A program made the position numbers and the translations under genes. Shown in pieces: positions 46,342-58,345 of a DNA stretch of 64,000 nucleotides. Positions within the stretch are counted from its first letter, which is position 1. Every line of letters begins with the position of its first letter. The stretch is from contig NC_088301.1 of assembly GCF_032854445.1 (NCBI RefSeq), positions 29,930,402 to 29,994,401 of the forward strand, read 5' to 3'. The DNA comes from Liolophura sinensis (taxonomy: Eukaryota > Mollusca > Polyplacophora > Chitonida > Chitonidae). Below the pieces are notes generated by a model. It did no database searches, was not told the DNA's origin, and worked only from the letters and a program-made list of their open reading frames with translations.

Positions 46342-46909
46342 GATTTTTAAAATATAGACTTGAAAAAAATAATGTTTGCTGCAAATTTTTGACTATGACT
46401 GAACTGTGGGGCTACCTAAAAGAACAGGGAACCCACTGTCACTTAATGGCTATGAATACTTTCTTGGGAGATGTGAAGTTTCTTGTTAAGAGCGACATAC
46501 ATGTATATTCATTCCAGTGAATCATGCTTCACACATCTACATGATATGTGTAGGCCTGAGGAAGTACTTATTACTGTTAATATTTGGACATTTTTTCGGC
46601 ATTATTATGTGTATTTTAGAAACGAACCTTTATTATGTAATATTTGAGATATTTTTTCATTTCTGTACTGCATACATGTACATTTGCATTCAATATTTTG
46701 AAGTATATGGAATATGTGTTTTTTTTCCATTATCTATTCAGTTAACATATTTTGAATTGAGAGCGCTGTGTTTGTGATAATGGCTTATGCAAGACCCGTA
46801 AGGCTTTAATTAAAAAAAGAACTTGTGAGAGTTGTTTTAATGGCATTGTTACACATGTATATGACAGCTTCATTGGCATTGCTTAAGCAGCTTATTTTTA
46901 GTACCCATG

Positions 46910-47350
46910 GCATTAAACTGTAGGTATAACTATTCTGGTCTTTTCCTTTACACAACCCATAGCACCAAACTGTAGGTGGAACTATTCTTATCTTCGTTTA
47001 CACAACCCATAGCACCATGCTGTAGGTGTAACTGTTGTTGTCTTTTTCATTTACACAACCCATAGCACCAAACTGTAAGTGTAACTATTGTTGTCTTTTT
47101 CCTTAACCCAACCCATTGCATCAAACTGTAGGTGTAACTATTGTTGTCTTTTTCCTTTACACAACCCATAGCACCAAGCTGTAGGTGTAACTAGTCTTGT
47201 TTTTTCCTTCACACACCTAACCTGTAGCGCCAAGCTTAGATGTAACTATTCTGGTTTTTTCCTTTATATAATCAAGAGAGCATTAAATTGTAGTTTTGTA
47301 ACTATTCATGTCTTCTGCTTTACATAACTACATGTAACCCATAGCACGGG
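46910..47350. repeat. ~52-bp tandem repeat, ~8 units
   Basis: The unit holds CACAACCCATAGCACCAAAC, then TGTAGGTGTAACTATT and a pyrimidine-rich tcttttccttta. Copies become more diverged towards 47350. Located downstream of the PTP gene. Confidence 0.88.
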
Positions 47351-48261
47351 GCAGTAGCTGTAACCATTCTTAAAGTAAAAGAAAGCTAAAATGTGAAGTA
47401 AGGTTCATCATACAGACAATTGAAAACTATGCGTGAAAAAGCTTCCTTTTATATTTACAGATTTTTTAAAGAGTGTTGAAAGGCATTCAGATATTTGAAT
47501 ATTATGGTGGGCTTTATGAGCCATACTGACGGTGTCTAGAAACTCTTAACGTCACATCACCATTTTTTCCTGATGTTCACCAGCACGAAGAAATTTTTGG
47601 GAATCTTTTATCAGTAATCTCTTACTCGTGGGTAAAAAAGAGTTATGCCTACGTTCAGTTTCATAATTTTGGGAAAAGTTCCTGTGACTGATAGTATGGT
47701 CCCACTCAGAATTCAAAGGTTTGAACGCCTTTAAATCTCTTCATTAAAATATAAAAATATAGATGAAAATAAATTTGTGCATATTTTTAAATGATCTATT
47801 TTAAAATAATACCTACTTCGATTTTTAGAGGTCTTTTAAATAATTAGTTTTCAGATTTTTGTGTACACAAAATGATCGAAATAGATATTTTCTGATGATT
47901 TTGCTGCAGATGTATAGATGAGATGAATTATGATTTGTATAAGCATTTTTATATTTCCAGTATTGGAATACATGCTTACTAGGTGTCTCCAAATAGAACA
48001 CTTGTAAATATGAGATGGATTGTGTTTTTCTTTCTCATTGATTTCTGTTTGTGATTTCCTGTTCATTCTTTTTCTTGTTTATTATGAAATGCTTTGATAT
48101 GATTTATTGGCAAAATGGATTAACTATATTGTACTTTTTTTCCTTGACGTTCAAGATTATGCTCAAAAGTATTTCACAGGTATAGTGTTTGACTTAATTA
48201 GGTTTGAGAAACTTGGCAACTCAGGCAACCTGGATTGATGGGGAACACATAACACCCTGAA

Positions 48262-48390
48262 AATATGAACATGTAAAGCACAATGACAAGAGGATATTCC
48301 ATCCTTGATACGTGTACATGTCAATTACCACAAATTACAAAATACATTGCTTCAGTACTTTATGTATTTAATTTTTACATTTATGAGTCT
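48262..48390. repeat. Unclassified dispersed repeat, fourth copy
   Basis: AACATGTAAAGCACAATGAC, ATATTCCATCC and TTGCTTCAGTACTTTATGTA correspond to the other copies. The most diverged of the four. Confidence 0.5.
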
Positions 48391-48924
48391 CCTACAGTTG
48401 AGCTTTTTGTTGTTGTTAGGATGGGATTTAATCACACCAGTGATCCATAATTCTTCATAATTTCGCGTGCATAACTTGCATCTCATTTTGCAAGAGGCAC
48501 TATTATAGTTTCAGTGGATTTTTACATTTACAGTGACATTGTCCTTCATTGAATAATTTTGTTTGTTAATTTACCTCAGTTACCTAAGCCTTTCCACGTT
48601 TTACAATGGCTTTCTTTTCCATGTGAAAAGAGAAAGATTTTTTTTGTCTAATGTTCGACTGGCATTGTTAATTTCATTCTTCAGCTGTTATTCAAGTTGT
48701 GGTCATCAATGTCTTCCAGGATAGTTCACAATGTTGGGGTTTTTGTGATAAAAGCAGTGGCAGTTTTACAAAACTGTGATCCATTCCCGATGGTGTTTGA
48801 TGTCCATACCAGATCGTTATGCATAATGGGCCTTATTACATCCTTATTACATGGCCTTTTGGCAAACTTATTGTGTGTGTCTTAACAAAATCAAAATGTT
48901 ATACTGTTTACATATATGTATACT

Positions 48925-48985
48925 TGCTGCCGTTTAATAGGTGAAATATTTTTGAGTACGGCTTAAAAATATCAGATAAATAAGA
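48925..48985 (+). mobile_element. SINE S1, 3' terminal scrap
   Basis: GTGAAATATTTTTGAGTACG and the degenerate tail are the only recognisable parts. Confidence 0.65.
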
Positions 48986-49599
48986 TATATGTATTTCGTA
49001 TCCTCAAAACCAAAAGTACATTTAGTATGTTGTATTTGCTAGTGCAATCTTAGTCTTTCTTTACATAAAATCATTCCACTTTTGTATACTTTTTACTTAA
49101 AAAGGGTATAATCTTTTGTCAAATAAATCAAATGAGGGCGGATAAATTCTTCACTCTTGTGATCTTGTATAGAAGCTCATAGCCTCAGATCAGCGATTAA
49201 GCATTATTTTTTACCTGCGGGGTTGGTCTTCATGAGTGGACACAGTTGTCACGTTGAGGAAGGTTCCTGTTGGTAATGCGTGAGAATCTAAAGGGCAAAT
49301 AAGAGCTCAGCAGTCGGCAGAGGTTTCTTGGCACTTCGCTTCCTCTATCCATAAACCGAACTTCCTCGGACATAAAGTGGACAAATGTTAACTATACAGC
49401 ATTCGACACGAATGAAATAAAGGGGATCGGGTGGTTAAAACGCTTGTCTTCAGAACTGCATCCAAGGAATCTTGGTAACGGTACGCGGTCTGCGATACTC
49501 GTTCAGCCGTTTGCGCAGTTCTATGTTTGTTGAAGACAAGATCAGCTCCAATGGCTCGGCAGAGCGTCCGCTTCGGGGGCGGTAGATCCGGGGCCAATC

Positions 49600-49891
49600 C
49601 TGGATCGGGTCACTCTAAGGCATTAAAAGAGAACGCAGTAGCTTCCTGGCTTGGCGTTCAACATTAAGGGGTAGTGCAACGACTGGATGGCCCGTATTAG
49701 TATAATAGCTCGTGTGGGGCCGCTTACTTACTTCGGTAAGTCGTCTTAGTGAAGCAGAACTAGAGAAAAGAGCGGTGGAAATCCGTCCTGCAACAAGGAG
49801 GCAAATTACGTGCACTCTAAGGACTCCTTTGTCGTCATATAACTGAAAAATTGTTAAGCAGGACGTTAAATCCCAAGCACTCACTCACTCG
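49600..49891 (+). mobile_element. SINE S2, diverged copy
   Basis: Shares with 27287-27628 the region around ACTGGATGGCCCGTATTAGT and the 3' end (GTCGTCATATAACTGAAAAA, then a CACTCACTCACTC tail). The tRNA-like head is not clearly recognisable. Confidence 0.7.
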
Positions 49892-50847
49892 TTGAAGACT
49901 TCTTGTCTTCCTCCAGTAGGGTCTGCACACGTGGGGAAATGTGTCAGTAACTTGCCAAGGATCGGTGATTGATTTACCCCTGGCACTCCAGTTTTCTCTT
50001 AAATACACAGTTAAACGGCAATGAAGTAAATCAAACCAAGCAAATTATTTGACATAAATTTAACAGCCTAACTGTCAACTCGATCAACAAAGCCATGTTC
50101 ATACGGTAAGGTTTGTGGCATTGAATCGTCGGATTAGACTAATCGAATGAAAAAGAAGACAGAACGCTCAATCTGTAGAATACGACAAACGCTGCTTGTG
50201 AAATGGAGTTTGTTCTATTCTCCAAGTCGAATTTGACGAGTCGATACACCACAAATCGCGGTTTATAATGACATGGTATTATGTCATGTTGCTCAGTGTT
50301 TTCTAAATTTACTTATAATAACTCATATCTCGTCATTTGGCTTAAAACGTTACTTAATTGTAAATTCGAGGTATTAGAAACTATATAAACACGAACGGTA
50401 TGCCGAAATATAGGCGTGTGCTATTTCAGCATGGAATTATATTCCGCTGTATTTAGGCCTACTGCAGATTTTCCCATAGATATATCCCAAGCGAATGTAA
50501 AAAGAACATTGCACAACATAGCTTAGCTTTATTCGATAGCGCAAAATTTCGCAGCAATGAAAACGTCGCGCTTTCCACGTTATTGCATAGAAAACAGCGC
50601 TAAAAATGTCGCGTCCCAACGTAACGGTATAAGAATTTCAGTTTTTTGCTGATATTCGGTATATTTACAAGAAATGATAAAATTTCCACATAACTCTGAG
50701 TTTTATTCGCGAAGCATTTGCAGGTATAACGTTTAACATCTTTTATTCATGAGCAATTATTATGCATCATGACACATGTGTACTCCATGCTAAATGTTGA
50801 GAAATGGTTCATAAATTTTAATTTGACATGTCAAGCAAAGCTATCTT

Positions 50848-50985
50848 CCAACAACCTGCGGATGGTCGTGGGTTTCCTCCGGGTTGTGCCTGGTTTCCTC
50901 CCACTATAATGCAGGCCGCAGTCGTATAAGTGAAATATTCTAAAGTTCAGCCTAAAACCCCAATCAAATAAATGAATAAAATGAA
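50848..50985 (+). mobile_element. SINE S1, 5'-truncated
   Basis: Begins at CCAACAACCTGCGGATGGTC and runs to the CAAATAAATGAATAAAAT tail. It lies between the PTP gene and the cGAS-like gene. Confidence 0.85.
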
Positions 50986-51502
50986 ACAAAGCCATACTCT
51001 ATTAATTATGCTATACGTGAACATGTGCATGCTCCTATTAAGCCAGGTAAAAGGCTTGGGAGACAAGCAGATACTAGTATACCACTGATGTCGCGTATAT
51101 GACCTATTTTCCTGGTCCTAACAAATTGTACATTGAATCCATAACCAATGTGTGTACAGATCTAACAGTACACGCGATGTGTAATAGCCTTTATAAACAG
51201 TATATGGTTGCCATCAACCACATGGGTAGAGTCTGGCATTGTACGTATAGATAAAACACCTTGCGATTTTTCGCATCAGCGAAGTCGAATTCCACAAGTG
51301 GAACGAAACTACATACGACAATCCTGTTTCTTAAGCCACGTCCGTGTGTGTGTGTACATGTAACACGAGCTTTCAGAAGTAGCTGTACAAGTACTTGGAT
51401 GAAGGGTCTATGGGCGTTATAGATTGTAGGTAAGCTTTGGGATCCTTTTGTAGTTTGATGATAAGCTTCTTCCATAATCCTCCAAACATAATTCCACGGT
51501 TT

Positions 51503-51575
51503 TTAAACAGATTTGATCTTAGGGAAGAAGAAAGGTGACAAATCTTCGAAAGAAACCTTCCAGAAAATGGTATCT
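51503..51575 (-). pseudogene. Displaced C-terminal tail of the cGAS-like gene
   Basis: Immediately past the stop of the main frame, a shifted frame reads LIDTIFWKV and later LSPFFFPKI, ending at TAA (51503-51505). The aromatic-Pro ending resembles the usual Mab-21 C-terminal HYFIP-like motif. No intron is needed. A one-base change near 51577-51582 would explain it. Confidence 0.45.
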
Positions 51576-52575
51576 ATAAGGAGATAAAACGTTCGGCAAG
51601 TTTATCGTCAGTCCACTGGTAATTATTAGGATGGGTTAGGGTTTCGTGAAGAAGCAACATCTTCAGATGGTAAGATGTCAAGAGTATCGTCATGTCAGCA
51701 CTGGGAACGCCCCGACTCGTCGTTACCAAATGATGTAATCGGAGTGCTTTGAAGATAATTAGACACTCTTTGTGACACAGTCTTAATTCTGGCCCATCTG
51801 CATCGATGGTTTTCACAAGTAAAGTTTCTGCCCTCGACACAGAAAGGCGCCACAAGAGTCCTACATCAGGGCCAGTGTCTCCAATTCCAGGAGTTGATTC
51901 ATTTACGTATTTGGCTACCAACTCGTAACCGTTTGCTTTTATCCTTGAAATGGCTTCTGCGCTTGGCCATCGCTTGTCATATCCATCCTGAGGGATGTCT
52001 GGATTCGCTGAGGAAGGCCAACCAACGCATTTTACAGCCAACACCAGATCGGCTTTGTATTTGAAACCCTTTTCCTTCGTTGATACAGTGGTTGCCACTG
52101 TGCCTTGTCCGCCAACACAGTAACTCCCGTGCAAGTGGCCTCTCATGCTCGATACAACCTCGTCCACATGACGCTGAAACAAATCGGTGATTTTTCGGGG
52201 GTTTAAATACCCACCGGTCCTGACATCACTCCATGTCCGAGCGCTCGATGCTGTCAGTTTGAACTTAGCGTAGCCAGGGGAAAGGGCAGACTCCTCATCC
52301 GAACCAGGAATGTCTACGCAGAGCAAAATGTCAAATTCACAGGCTACGACGGCCGAAAGGCCAGAAGCCACACTGCCAACATCGTGAACTTCACAATGAA
52401 ATCTCGCATCTTTTTCTCTCACGCGGCTGAGGATTTTCTTAACCACTGTTCTGAGCTCATCTTGCTTCGGTTCAGGCTTGGGTTTGGCAAAGTTTTTGTA
52501 AAACTCCACAAGAAGTGGTTGAAGTTCCGCTCTGTAGCGGCCATCAAATCTTGACTGGGATGTATTATTAAACAT
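51574..52575 (-). CDS. cGAS-like / Mab-21 domain nucleotidyltransferase (cGLR-like)
   Basis: 333 residues in one exon. The nucleotidyltransferase signature is visible: GS at residues 67-68, then Glu80-Phe-Asp82 (ACEFDILLCV), with a likely third acidic residue at Asp176 (KADLVLAV). Later come WRLSVSRAETLL (242-253) and the helical Mab-21 C-terminal block SYHLKMLLLHE (301-311) and W321. No H-CC-C zinc thumb like that of vertebrate cGAS is apparent. Family members with these residues make cyclic dinucleotide-type signals on sensing nucleic acid or other ligands; here activity is inference. The protein stops at FISL, about 25-30 residues short of the usual C-terminus. A matching tail lies in another frame just downstream (51575-51503), suggesting a frameshift or sequence error. 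The start is the first Met of the open frame. Confidence 0.85.
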   Translation of the reverse strand: MFNNTSQSRFDGRYRAELQPLLVEFYKNFAKPKPEPKQDELRTVVKKILSRVREKDARFHCEVHDVGSVASGLSAVVACEFDILLCVDIPGSDEESALSPGYAKFKLTASSARTWSDVRTGGYLNPRKITDLFQRHVDEVVSSMRGHLHGSYCVGGQGTVATTVSTKEKGFKYKADLVLAVKCVGWPSSANPDIPQDGYDKRWPSAEAISRIKANGYELVAKYVNESTPGIGDTGPDVGLLWRLSVSRAETLLVKTIDADGPELRLCHKECLIIFKALRLHHLVTTSRGVPSADMTILLTSYHLKMLLLHETLTHPNNYQWTDDKLAERFISL

Positions 52576-53212
52576 GGTGATGGGCCACTTAACAGGTTGT
52601 CGCTCAATTCACTTCACAAAACAGGGACGCAAGACCACAACATGGTAGCGTGTCAACGAGACTGGGGCTGGCTGCAGTGACGTTGAGAACTTTCCCAGCT
52701 GTACACTATAATGAATCGGCGACAAACAAAGCCTCACTATGGTCAGTGTGGTGCAGAAGAAATTAATGAGCATACGCTGATTATCATTTGGCCAACTGAG
52801 TAACACCGGCGTTATGCACAAGTGGCCGGTATGTCAGAAAGCAGGGTTGAGCATAGAGGACTGGGGATAATTCCAAACCAAGCATCATATGAGAGCAGAC
52901 TCCGGTGATCCGCATGTATACTCACAGCATACACGATATACATTTAGCTGGCCTATAGCTCTGCCGCTACATACACCTATATATGACGCATTCAGCTGTT
53001 TAAAGTTGCAACTATATGGCCACCGATGCATGAAGATGTCGCACGAAGTGTACATAGATGTATGTATATAGCCGGCGCAATCACCATATACCGTATTTCT
53101 TCTAACAATTAATCAAGGATATTGTTGTTGGATGTGAAAACAATTATAAGGTTGAATGAGGAGGCTTTATAATGTTACAGGATACATGAAAAGAAACTAT
53201 TAAACAAAGATC

Positions 53213-53440
53213 ATGCTTCTGAGCCAAATGAGGAAAATTATGCCCCGGATGTTTTGCGAAAAAAAATTCATTTTGGGGCTATTTTTATACCTGCTAATTA
53301 CCCCTCTACATTATGCATATTTTCCGTCATCGGTCGAATTTTTTCAGAAATTATGCCCTCGTTTATCTTGCTCGGAGCTCTGTGAACACTCTCCCACGTG
53401 CCCCGAGCCCGGTGAACCGTGTCGCTACTGTGTTGACAAG
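53213..53440 (+). CDS. Possible first exon of a small secreted Cys-rich protein
   Basis: A hydrophobic N-terminal segment (FILGLFLYLLITPLHYA) after a basic start looks like a signal peptide, best started at Met13 (53249). It is followed by a Cys-dense stretch (LCPRLSCSELCEHSPTC, then CRYC). A donor-like AAG|gtgaca ends it at 53440; otherwise the frame closes at 53485. I do not recognise the family. There is no second exon that I can confirm, so this may be a chance frame. Confidence 0.3.
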
Positions 53441-53485
53441 GTGACATGTACACAGATACTGCATGGCTTCTTCCGGCTAGATTAG

Positions 53486-54469
53486 TGCCCTTCCCAGCTC
53501 ATACACCCGCCCTCCCATTCGGCCTGTCCCCCCACCCCACTATTCGGCGGGACCTGTTCGGTCTGTCCCCTCACAGAGTTCTTTTTAAACAGGGATCATC
53601 GCTGACGTCACCGCTAAAACATACTTAATTTTCGAACTGACCGCTGGGGCCTTAAAAAAATTGTACTTTGAAGCCCGTTGTGACCCCCTAAGTCAAAGTT
53701 AAAATATTTGTTTGTATTGTTATATATTATTACACACGATAATCTGCACAATAAGAAATAAAACCAAAGCGCTTCATATCCTTTAAATAAGCGGATTGGA
53801 AGAGGTATTGTTGTGGCCTGTATAACAAATAGTCAACCACAACAACCTCCCCCTCCCTCCCCACACACAAACACACCGCCTCACCTCATCCCACCCCGAC
53901 GCGGACCAATCCAGATTAATCCCTGTCCAGTCACCTCACTACGCATCACCCCCTTCCCTGCCCACATGTAATCTAGCTTGGGGCTTGGTAATAACATGCG
54001 GACATATTATATACCCAAACAGACTTTGACCTGCGCAGTTACATACTTTCCAGCTAATAGTATAACTCCACATATTACATGTATTTGAGAAAAAAGTTGA
54101 CCATTAACAAAATATCGGATCCGAAATTCCTGCAAACGTTTACACACCCATCCTGTCATGAAAACAGGCACACATTTGTTAAAAAGGCATACACGCGTGA
54201 AAACTGTCTTCTGCCAGTACTAGAGGCTTTGTGTTTGACCCAGGCACGATTACTTTCCCAGACAGTACCTGAGACAAACTGGCTTTGACCATATGGTTCA
54301 GTTCAGTCCTTAAGCGACAATTTAACAAACGGCTGACAATATAATGGCGAGTAAATTGCCGGGTAAGAAAGTCAATATAGAGTCAAATTCAGAAAAATTT
54401 AACATTTCACAGAAAGAAACAGGAAATAAGTTTTTCCAGAAGTTTGTCTAATTATTGTGTCAGTGTTAT
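53486..54469. other. Non-coding stretch, C-rich then AT-rich
   Basis: It contains a pyrimidine-rich tract around 53840-53960 (CCTCCCCCTCCCTCCCC). At 54344 a short ATG frame (MASKLPG) ends at a GGTAAG donor-like site, but it does not join in frame with the exon-like segment at 57841. Nothing else is supportable. Confidence 0.4.
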
Positions 54470-56235
54470 GTTTAGTAAAAGGCTGGGTTATTCTGTGTCA
54501 GTGCGATATCTGGTCAAAGGCTACGTTATCCTGTGTCATTGAGGTGTGTGGTCAAGAGCTGGGTTAATCTGTGTAAGTGTGATGTGTGGTCTAAAGCTGG
54601 GTTATCCTGTGTCTGTGTGATGTGTAGTCTAGGGCTGGGTTGTCCTGTGTCAGTGTGATGTGTGGTCAAGGGCTGGGTTATCCTGTGTCAGTGTGATGTG
54701 TGGTCAAGGGCTGGGTTACCCTGTGTCAGTGTGATGTGTGATCAAGGGCGGGGTTATCCTGTGTCAGTGTGATGTGTGGTCAAGGTCTGGGTTATCCTGT
54801 GTCATTGTGATGTGTGATCAAGGGCTGGGTTATCCTGTGTCATTGTGATGTGTGATCAAGGGCTGGGTTATTCTGTGTCATTGTGATGTGTGGTCAAGGG
54901 CTGGGTTATCATTTGTCATTGTGATGTGTGATCAAGGGCTGGGTTATCCTGTGTCAGTGTGATGTGTGGTCAAGGGCTGGGTTATCCTGTGTCAGTGTGA
55001 TGTGTGGTCAAGGGCTGGGTTACCCTGTGTCAGTGTGATGTGTGATCAAGGGCGGGGTTATCCTGTGTCAGTGTGATGTGTGGTCAAGGTCTGGGTTATC
55101 CTGTGTCATTGTAATGTGTGATCAAGTCCTGGGTTATCCTGTGTCATTGTGATGTGTGATCAAGGGCTGGGTTATCCTATGTCATTGTGATATGTGGTCA
55201 AGGGCTGGGTTATTCCTTGTCATTGTGATGTGTGATCAAGGGCTGGGTTATCCTGTGTCATTGTGATGTGTGATCAAGGTCTGGGTTATTCTGTGTCAGT
55301 GTGATGTGTGGTCTAGGGCTGGGTTATCCTGTGTCATTGTGATGTGTGATCAAGGTCTGGGTTATACTGTGTCAGTGTGATGTGTGGTCTAGGACTGGGT
55401 TATCCTGTGTCATTGTGATGTGTGATCAAGGGCTGGGTTATTCTGTGTCATTGTGATGTGTGGTCAAGGGCTGGGTTATCATTTGTCATTGTGATGTGTG
55501 GTCAAGGGCTGGGTTATCCTGTGTCAGTGTGATGTGTGATCAAGGGCTGGGTTATCCTGTGTCAGTGTGATGTGTGATCAAGGGCGGGGTTATCCTGTGT
55601 CAGTGTGAGGTGTGATTAAGGGCTGGGTTATTCTGTGTTATTGTGATGTGTGATCAAGGGCTGGGTTATTCTGTGTCATTGTGATGTGTGGTCTAGGGCT
55701 GGGTTATCCTGTGTCATTGTGATGTGTGGTCAAGGGCTGGGTTATCCTGTGTCAGTGTGATGTATGGTCAAGGGCTGGGTTATCATTTGTCATTGTGATG
55801 TGTGGTCAATGGCTGGGTTATCCTGTGTCAGTGTGATGTGTGATCAAGGGCTGGGTTATCCTGTGTCAGTGTGATGTGTGATCAAGGGCTGGGTTATCCT
55901 GTGTCATTGTGATGTGTGATCAAGGGCTGGGTTATCCTGTGTCATTGTGATGTGTGGTCAGGGGCTGGGTTATTCCTTGTCATTGTGATGTGTGGTCAAG
56001 GGCTGGGTTATTCTGTGTCATTGTGATATGCGATCAAGTGCTGGGTTATCCTGTGTCATTGTGATGTGTGATCAAGGGCTGGGTTATTCTGTGTTATTGT
56101 GATGTGTGGTCAAGGGCTGGGTTATTCTGTGTCATTGTGATGTGTGGTCTAGGGCTGGGTTATCCTGTGTCATTGTGATGTGTGGTCAATGGCTGGGTGA
56201 TTCTGTGTCTGTGTGATGTCTGGTCAACGGCTGGG
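54470..56235. repeat. 38-bp minisatellite, ~46 units
   Basis: The unit is GTGATGTGTGGTCAAGGGCT, then GGGTTATCCTGTGTCAGT. Variants (cattg/cagtg, gatc/ggtc) occur in blocks, suggesting higher-order duplication. Intergenic. Confidence 0.95.
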
Positions 56236-56368
56236 TTTCGAAAAATGCAAAAATTATTTTCCAGGTATAGTGGGCGTTATTAAATCATTTACTGAACAAA
56301 TTTAGCTTTCTCGTTTATCTGAACTTGTGTTTTTTTTGTTTTGTTTTGTTTGTTTTTTTTTGTATTCC

Positions 56369-56550
56369 TCCGTTATTTGTTTGATTTGTGTTTTACTCCG
56401 TAATCAGGAATATTTCACTTTTAAGACGGCGGCCGTCATTATGGTGGGAGGAAACAGTGCAGAGTCCAGGGGAAAACCTACGACCATCCGTGACTCCATT
56501 GGTGAAAGGCTCTCGGTAATTACGCTCTGCTTGCACGGTATAAGCACCTC
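56369..56550 (-). mobile_element. SINE S1, diverged
   Basis: Minus strand, tail TTATTTGTTTGATTTGTGTT, body GGCGGCCGTCATTATGGTGG, head remnants TTGGTGAAAGGCTCTCGG. Partly deleted. Confidence 0.82.
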
Positions 56551-57840
56551 GGCCCCCTTTAATCTTCCGTTGTGAATCAGGGCCAGTATTCATCAAGCAA
56601 CTCAAGACTTATGTCATAAATTAAGTTATTAAAAAGCCAAAGTCAGATGAGGAAAATACTGAAATTGTGGGTAATCCATTGTTCTATTGTAAGGAATCTG
56701 TGTACACAGTCTAAACTTTCAATTTTTTTTGTTGTAGCTGTGTTTGAAGTTTTGACGTAAGTGTTAAGACGCTTTATAAATACGAGGAAAGATGTAAGTT
56801 ATAAATAAAAACTATTTTGAACTTCTGTGCAAATTCCAGTGTTACGTATGTATGCTTGGGGTTTAATGTCGTAATCAACATTTAATTCCAGTATTAAGCA
56901 CCTCGAAGACAATTTTACACTGTTCAGGGGGATATGTCGATATTTTGTTTTAAGAATTTTCATTTCAGTACGTGTCATGGTTCTTTTGGAGAATGCATTG
57001 ATAGCTCTTGGTTATCTGATGACTCAGATAATGTAAACGTTGAATAAACTATAAACTGGCACGGGTATTCAACAGAACAAAGGGTAAAAAGAAAAAAAAA
57101 CGTTCAACTTTAATCCAAATCTGGATACTGTCAACAGTAACAAAAGCAAACAAATAAACTAGTGACCTTCATTTTACCAACGATGTAAATAGCGACAAGG
57201 ATAAAACTATTTTGAAAAAGAAATGAACAATAGGGACAACAGAACACAGCCCCACCCGTGAAATCCAATAAGACAGACTATGACAATTGTCAATAGTGCT
57301 AGCCACTAGCTAGTTGTAGGAGATATTGTTTTCATAGTTCGTGTTTTATGATACACAGGGCTAGTTCAGGTTTTATGTTAGCCGACCCTTGGCTTGGTAG
57401 GACCGAAACTAGAGTGAGTAGTGGTTGTATTGCAAATGGGCAGAGTATGCTGCTGACTTCTTTGAGACTAAAGTTCAAAGAGATGGGTTGTGGACCTTCA
57501 GAATAGGCCCAGAATTGTTGTGAGTTTCGTGTCTATTGGTTGTATATCTTTCGAGTCGTTATTTCGAGTCAAAGTGAATAATTTTCAGCCACGAGTTATG
57601 ATGATGTTGTTGTTCCATATGTAAACAAAATTTATACATGCAAATGGTCATCCAGATAACCGGTACGTAAACGTAAAAACAGGATATAGAAATTATTGTA
57701 GGTTGGTATGTAAATGTAAAGTCATTTATCTTTCCATGGTTAATTGATAGACATGGTAATTGGAGTTGGTAATGGTAATTGGAGTTGGTAATGGTAATTT
57801 GATATGGTACTTCGGGTTTTGGTTGTATTTCCTTGTACAG

Positions 57841-57936
57841 CTTGAACCACGAATGCACCCAAGATCACACACGAATAACTTTCAAGATCTGTTGAATAAT
57901 TATAGAGAAGTCATGGATAAGAAATCAGTGTGCTTC
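57841..57936 (+). CDS. Isolated exon-like segment, unknown product
   Basis: 96 bp between a good acceptor (tatttccttgtacag) and donor (gtgagt), open in frame 0: LEPRMHPRSHTNNFQDLLNN, then YREVMDKKSVCF. Composition and borders look exonic. I see no partner exon in the window and no recognisable domain. It could be part of a gene continuing beyond the repeats, or a coincidence. Confidence 0.35.
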
Positions 57937-58189
57937 GTGAGTACTGAACAACGTGCTTTCTGAATTTGTCCACTACGCTAGTATAAGTAAAATAATGGGG
58001 TAGTTCAGTTGTCTCATGCGTTACCACGGTACTAGAGTTTCAGTGTTTTAAATCTAGCCTTTATACTGCATGAAAGTTCGGGACCACATCCCTTGCTGAT
58101 ACGCAACATGCGAGCCACACTGCAGGCCTAACTGAAATCAACCGTCAAATTTCCAATGTGCAACCAACGCAGTATAATTGTCAGGCAAT

Positions 58190-58345
58190 ACCACAAATTC
58201 TGAATACAAGTTAAGTCCATATCACAAGTTTTGAACACAGGTGATTTCCATATCAAATTTTGAACAAAGGTGAACTCCACATCCAAAGCTGTGAACAAAG
58301 GTGAACTTCATATCAAATTCTGAACAAAGGTGAACTCATTATCGC
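58190..58345. repeat. ~29-bp degenerate tandem repeat, ~5 units
   Basis: AAGGTGAACTCCATATCAAA and TTCTGAAC(A) recur up to the point where a SINE is inserted at 58346. Confidence 0.75.

Larger units (their letters stand above)
46342..51502. other. Intergenic region between the PTP and cGAS-like genes
   Basis: Apart from the listed 52-bp array, SINE remnants and dispersed repeat, I see only AT-rich sequence. The short open frames have no splice context, codon pattern or recognisable motif. The two genes flanking it are convergent. Confidence 0.6.
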
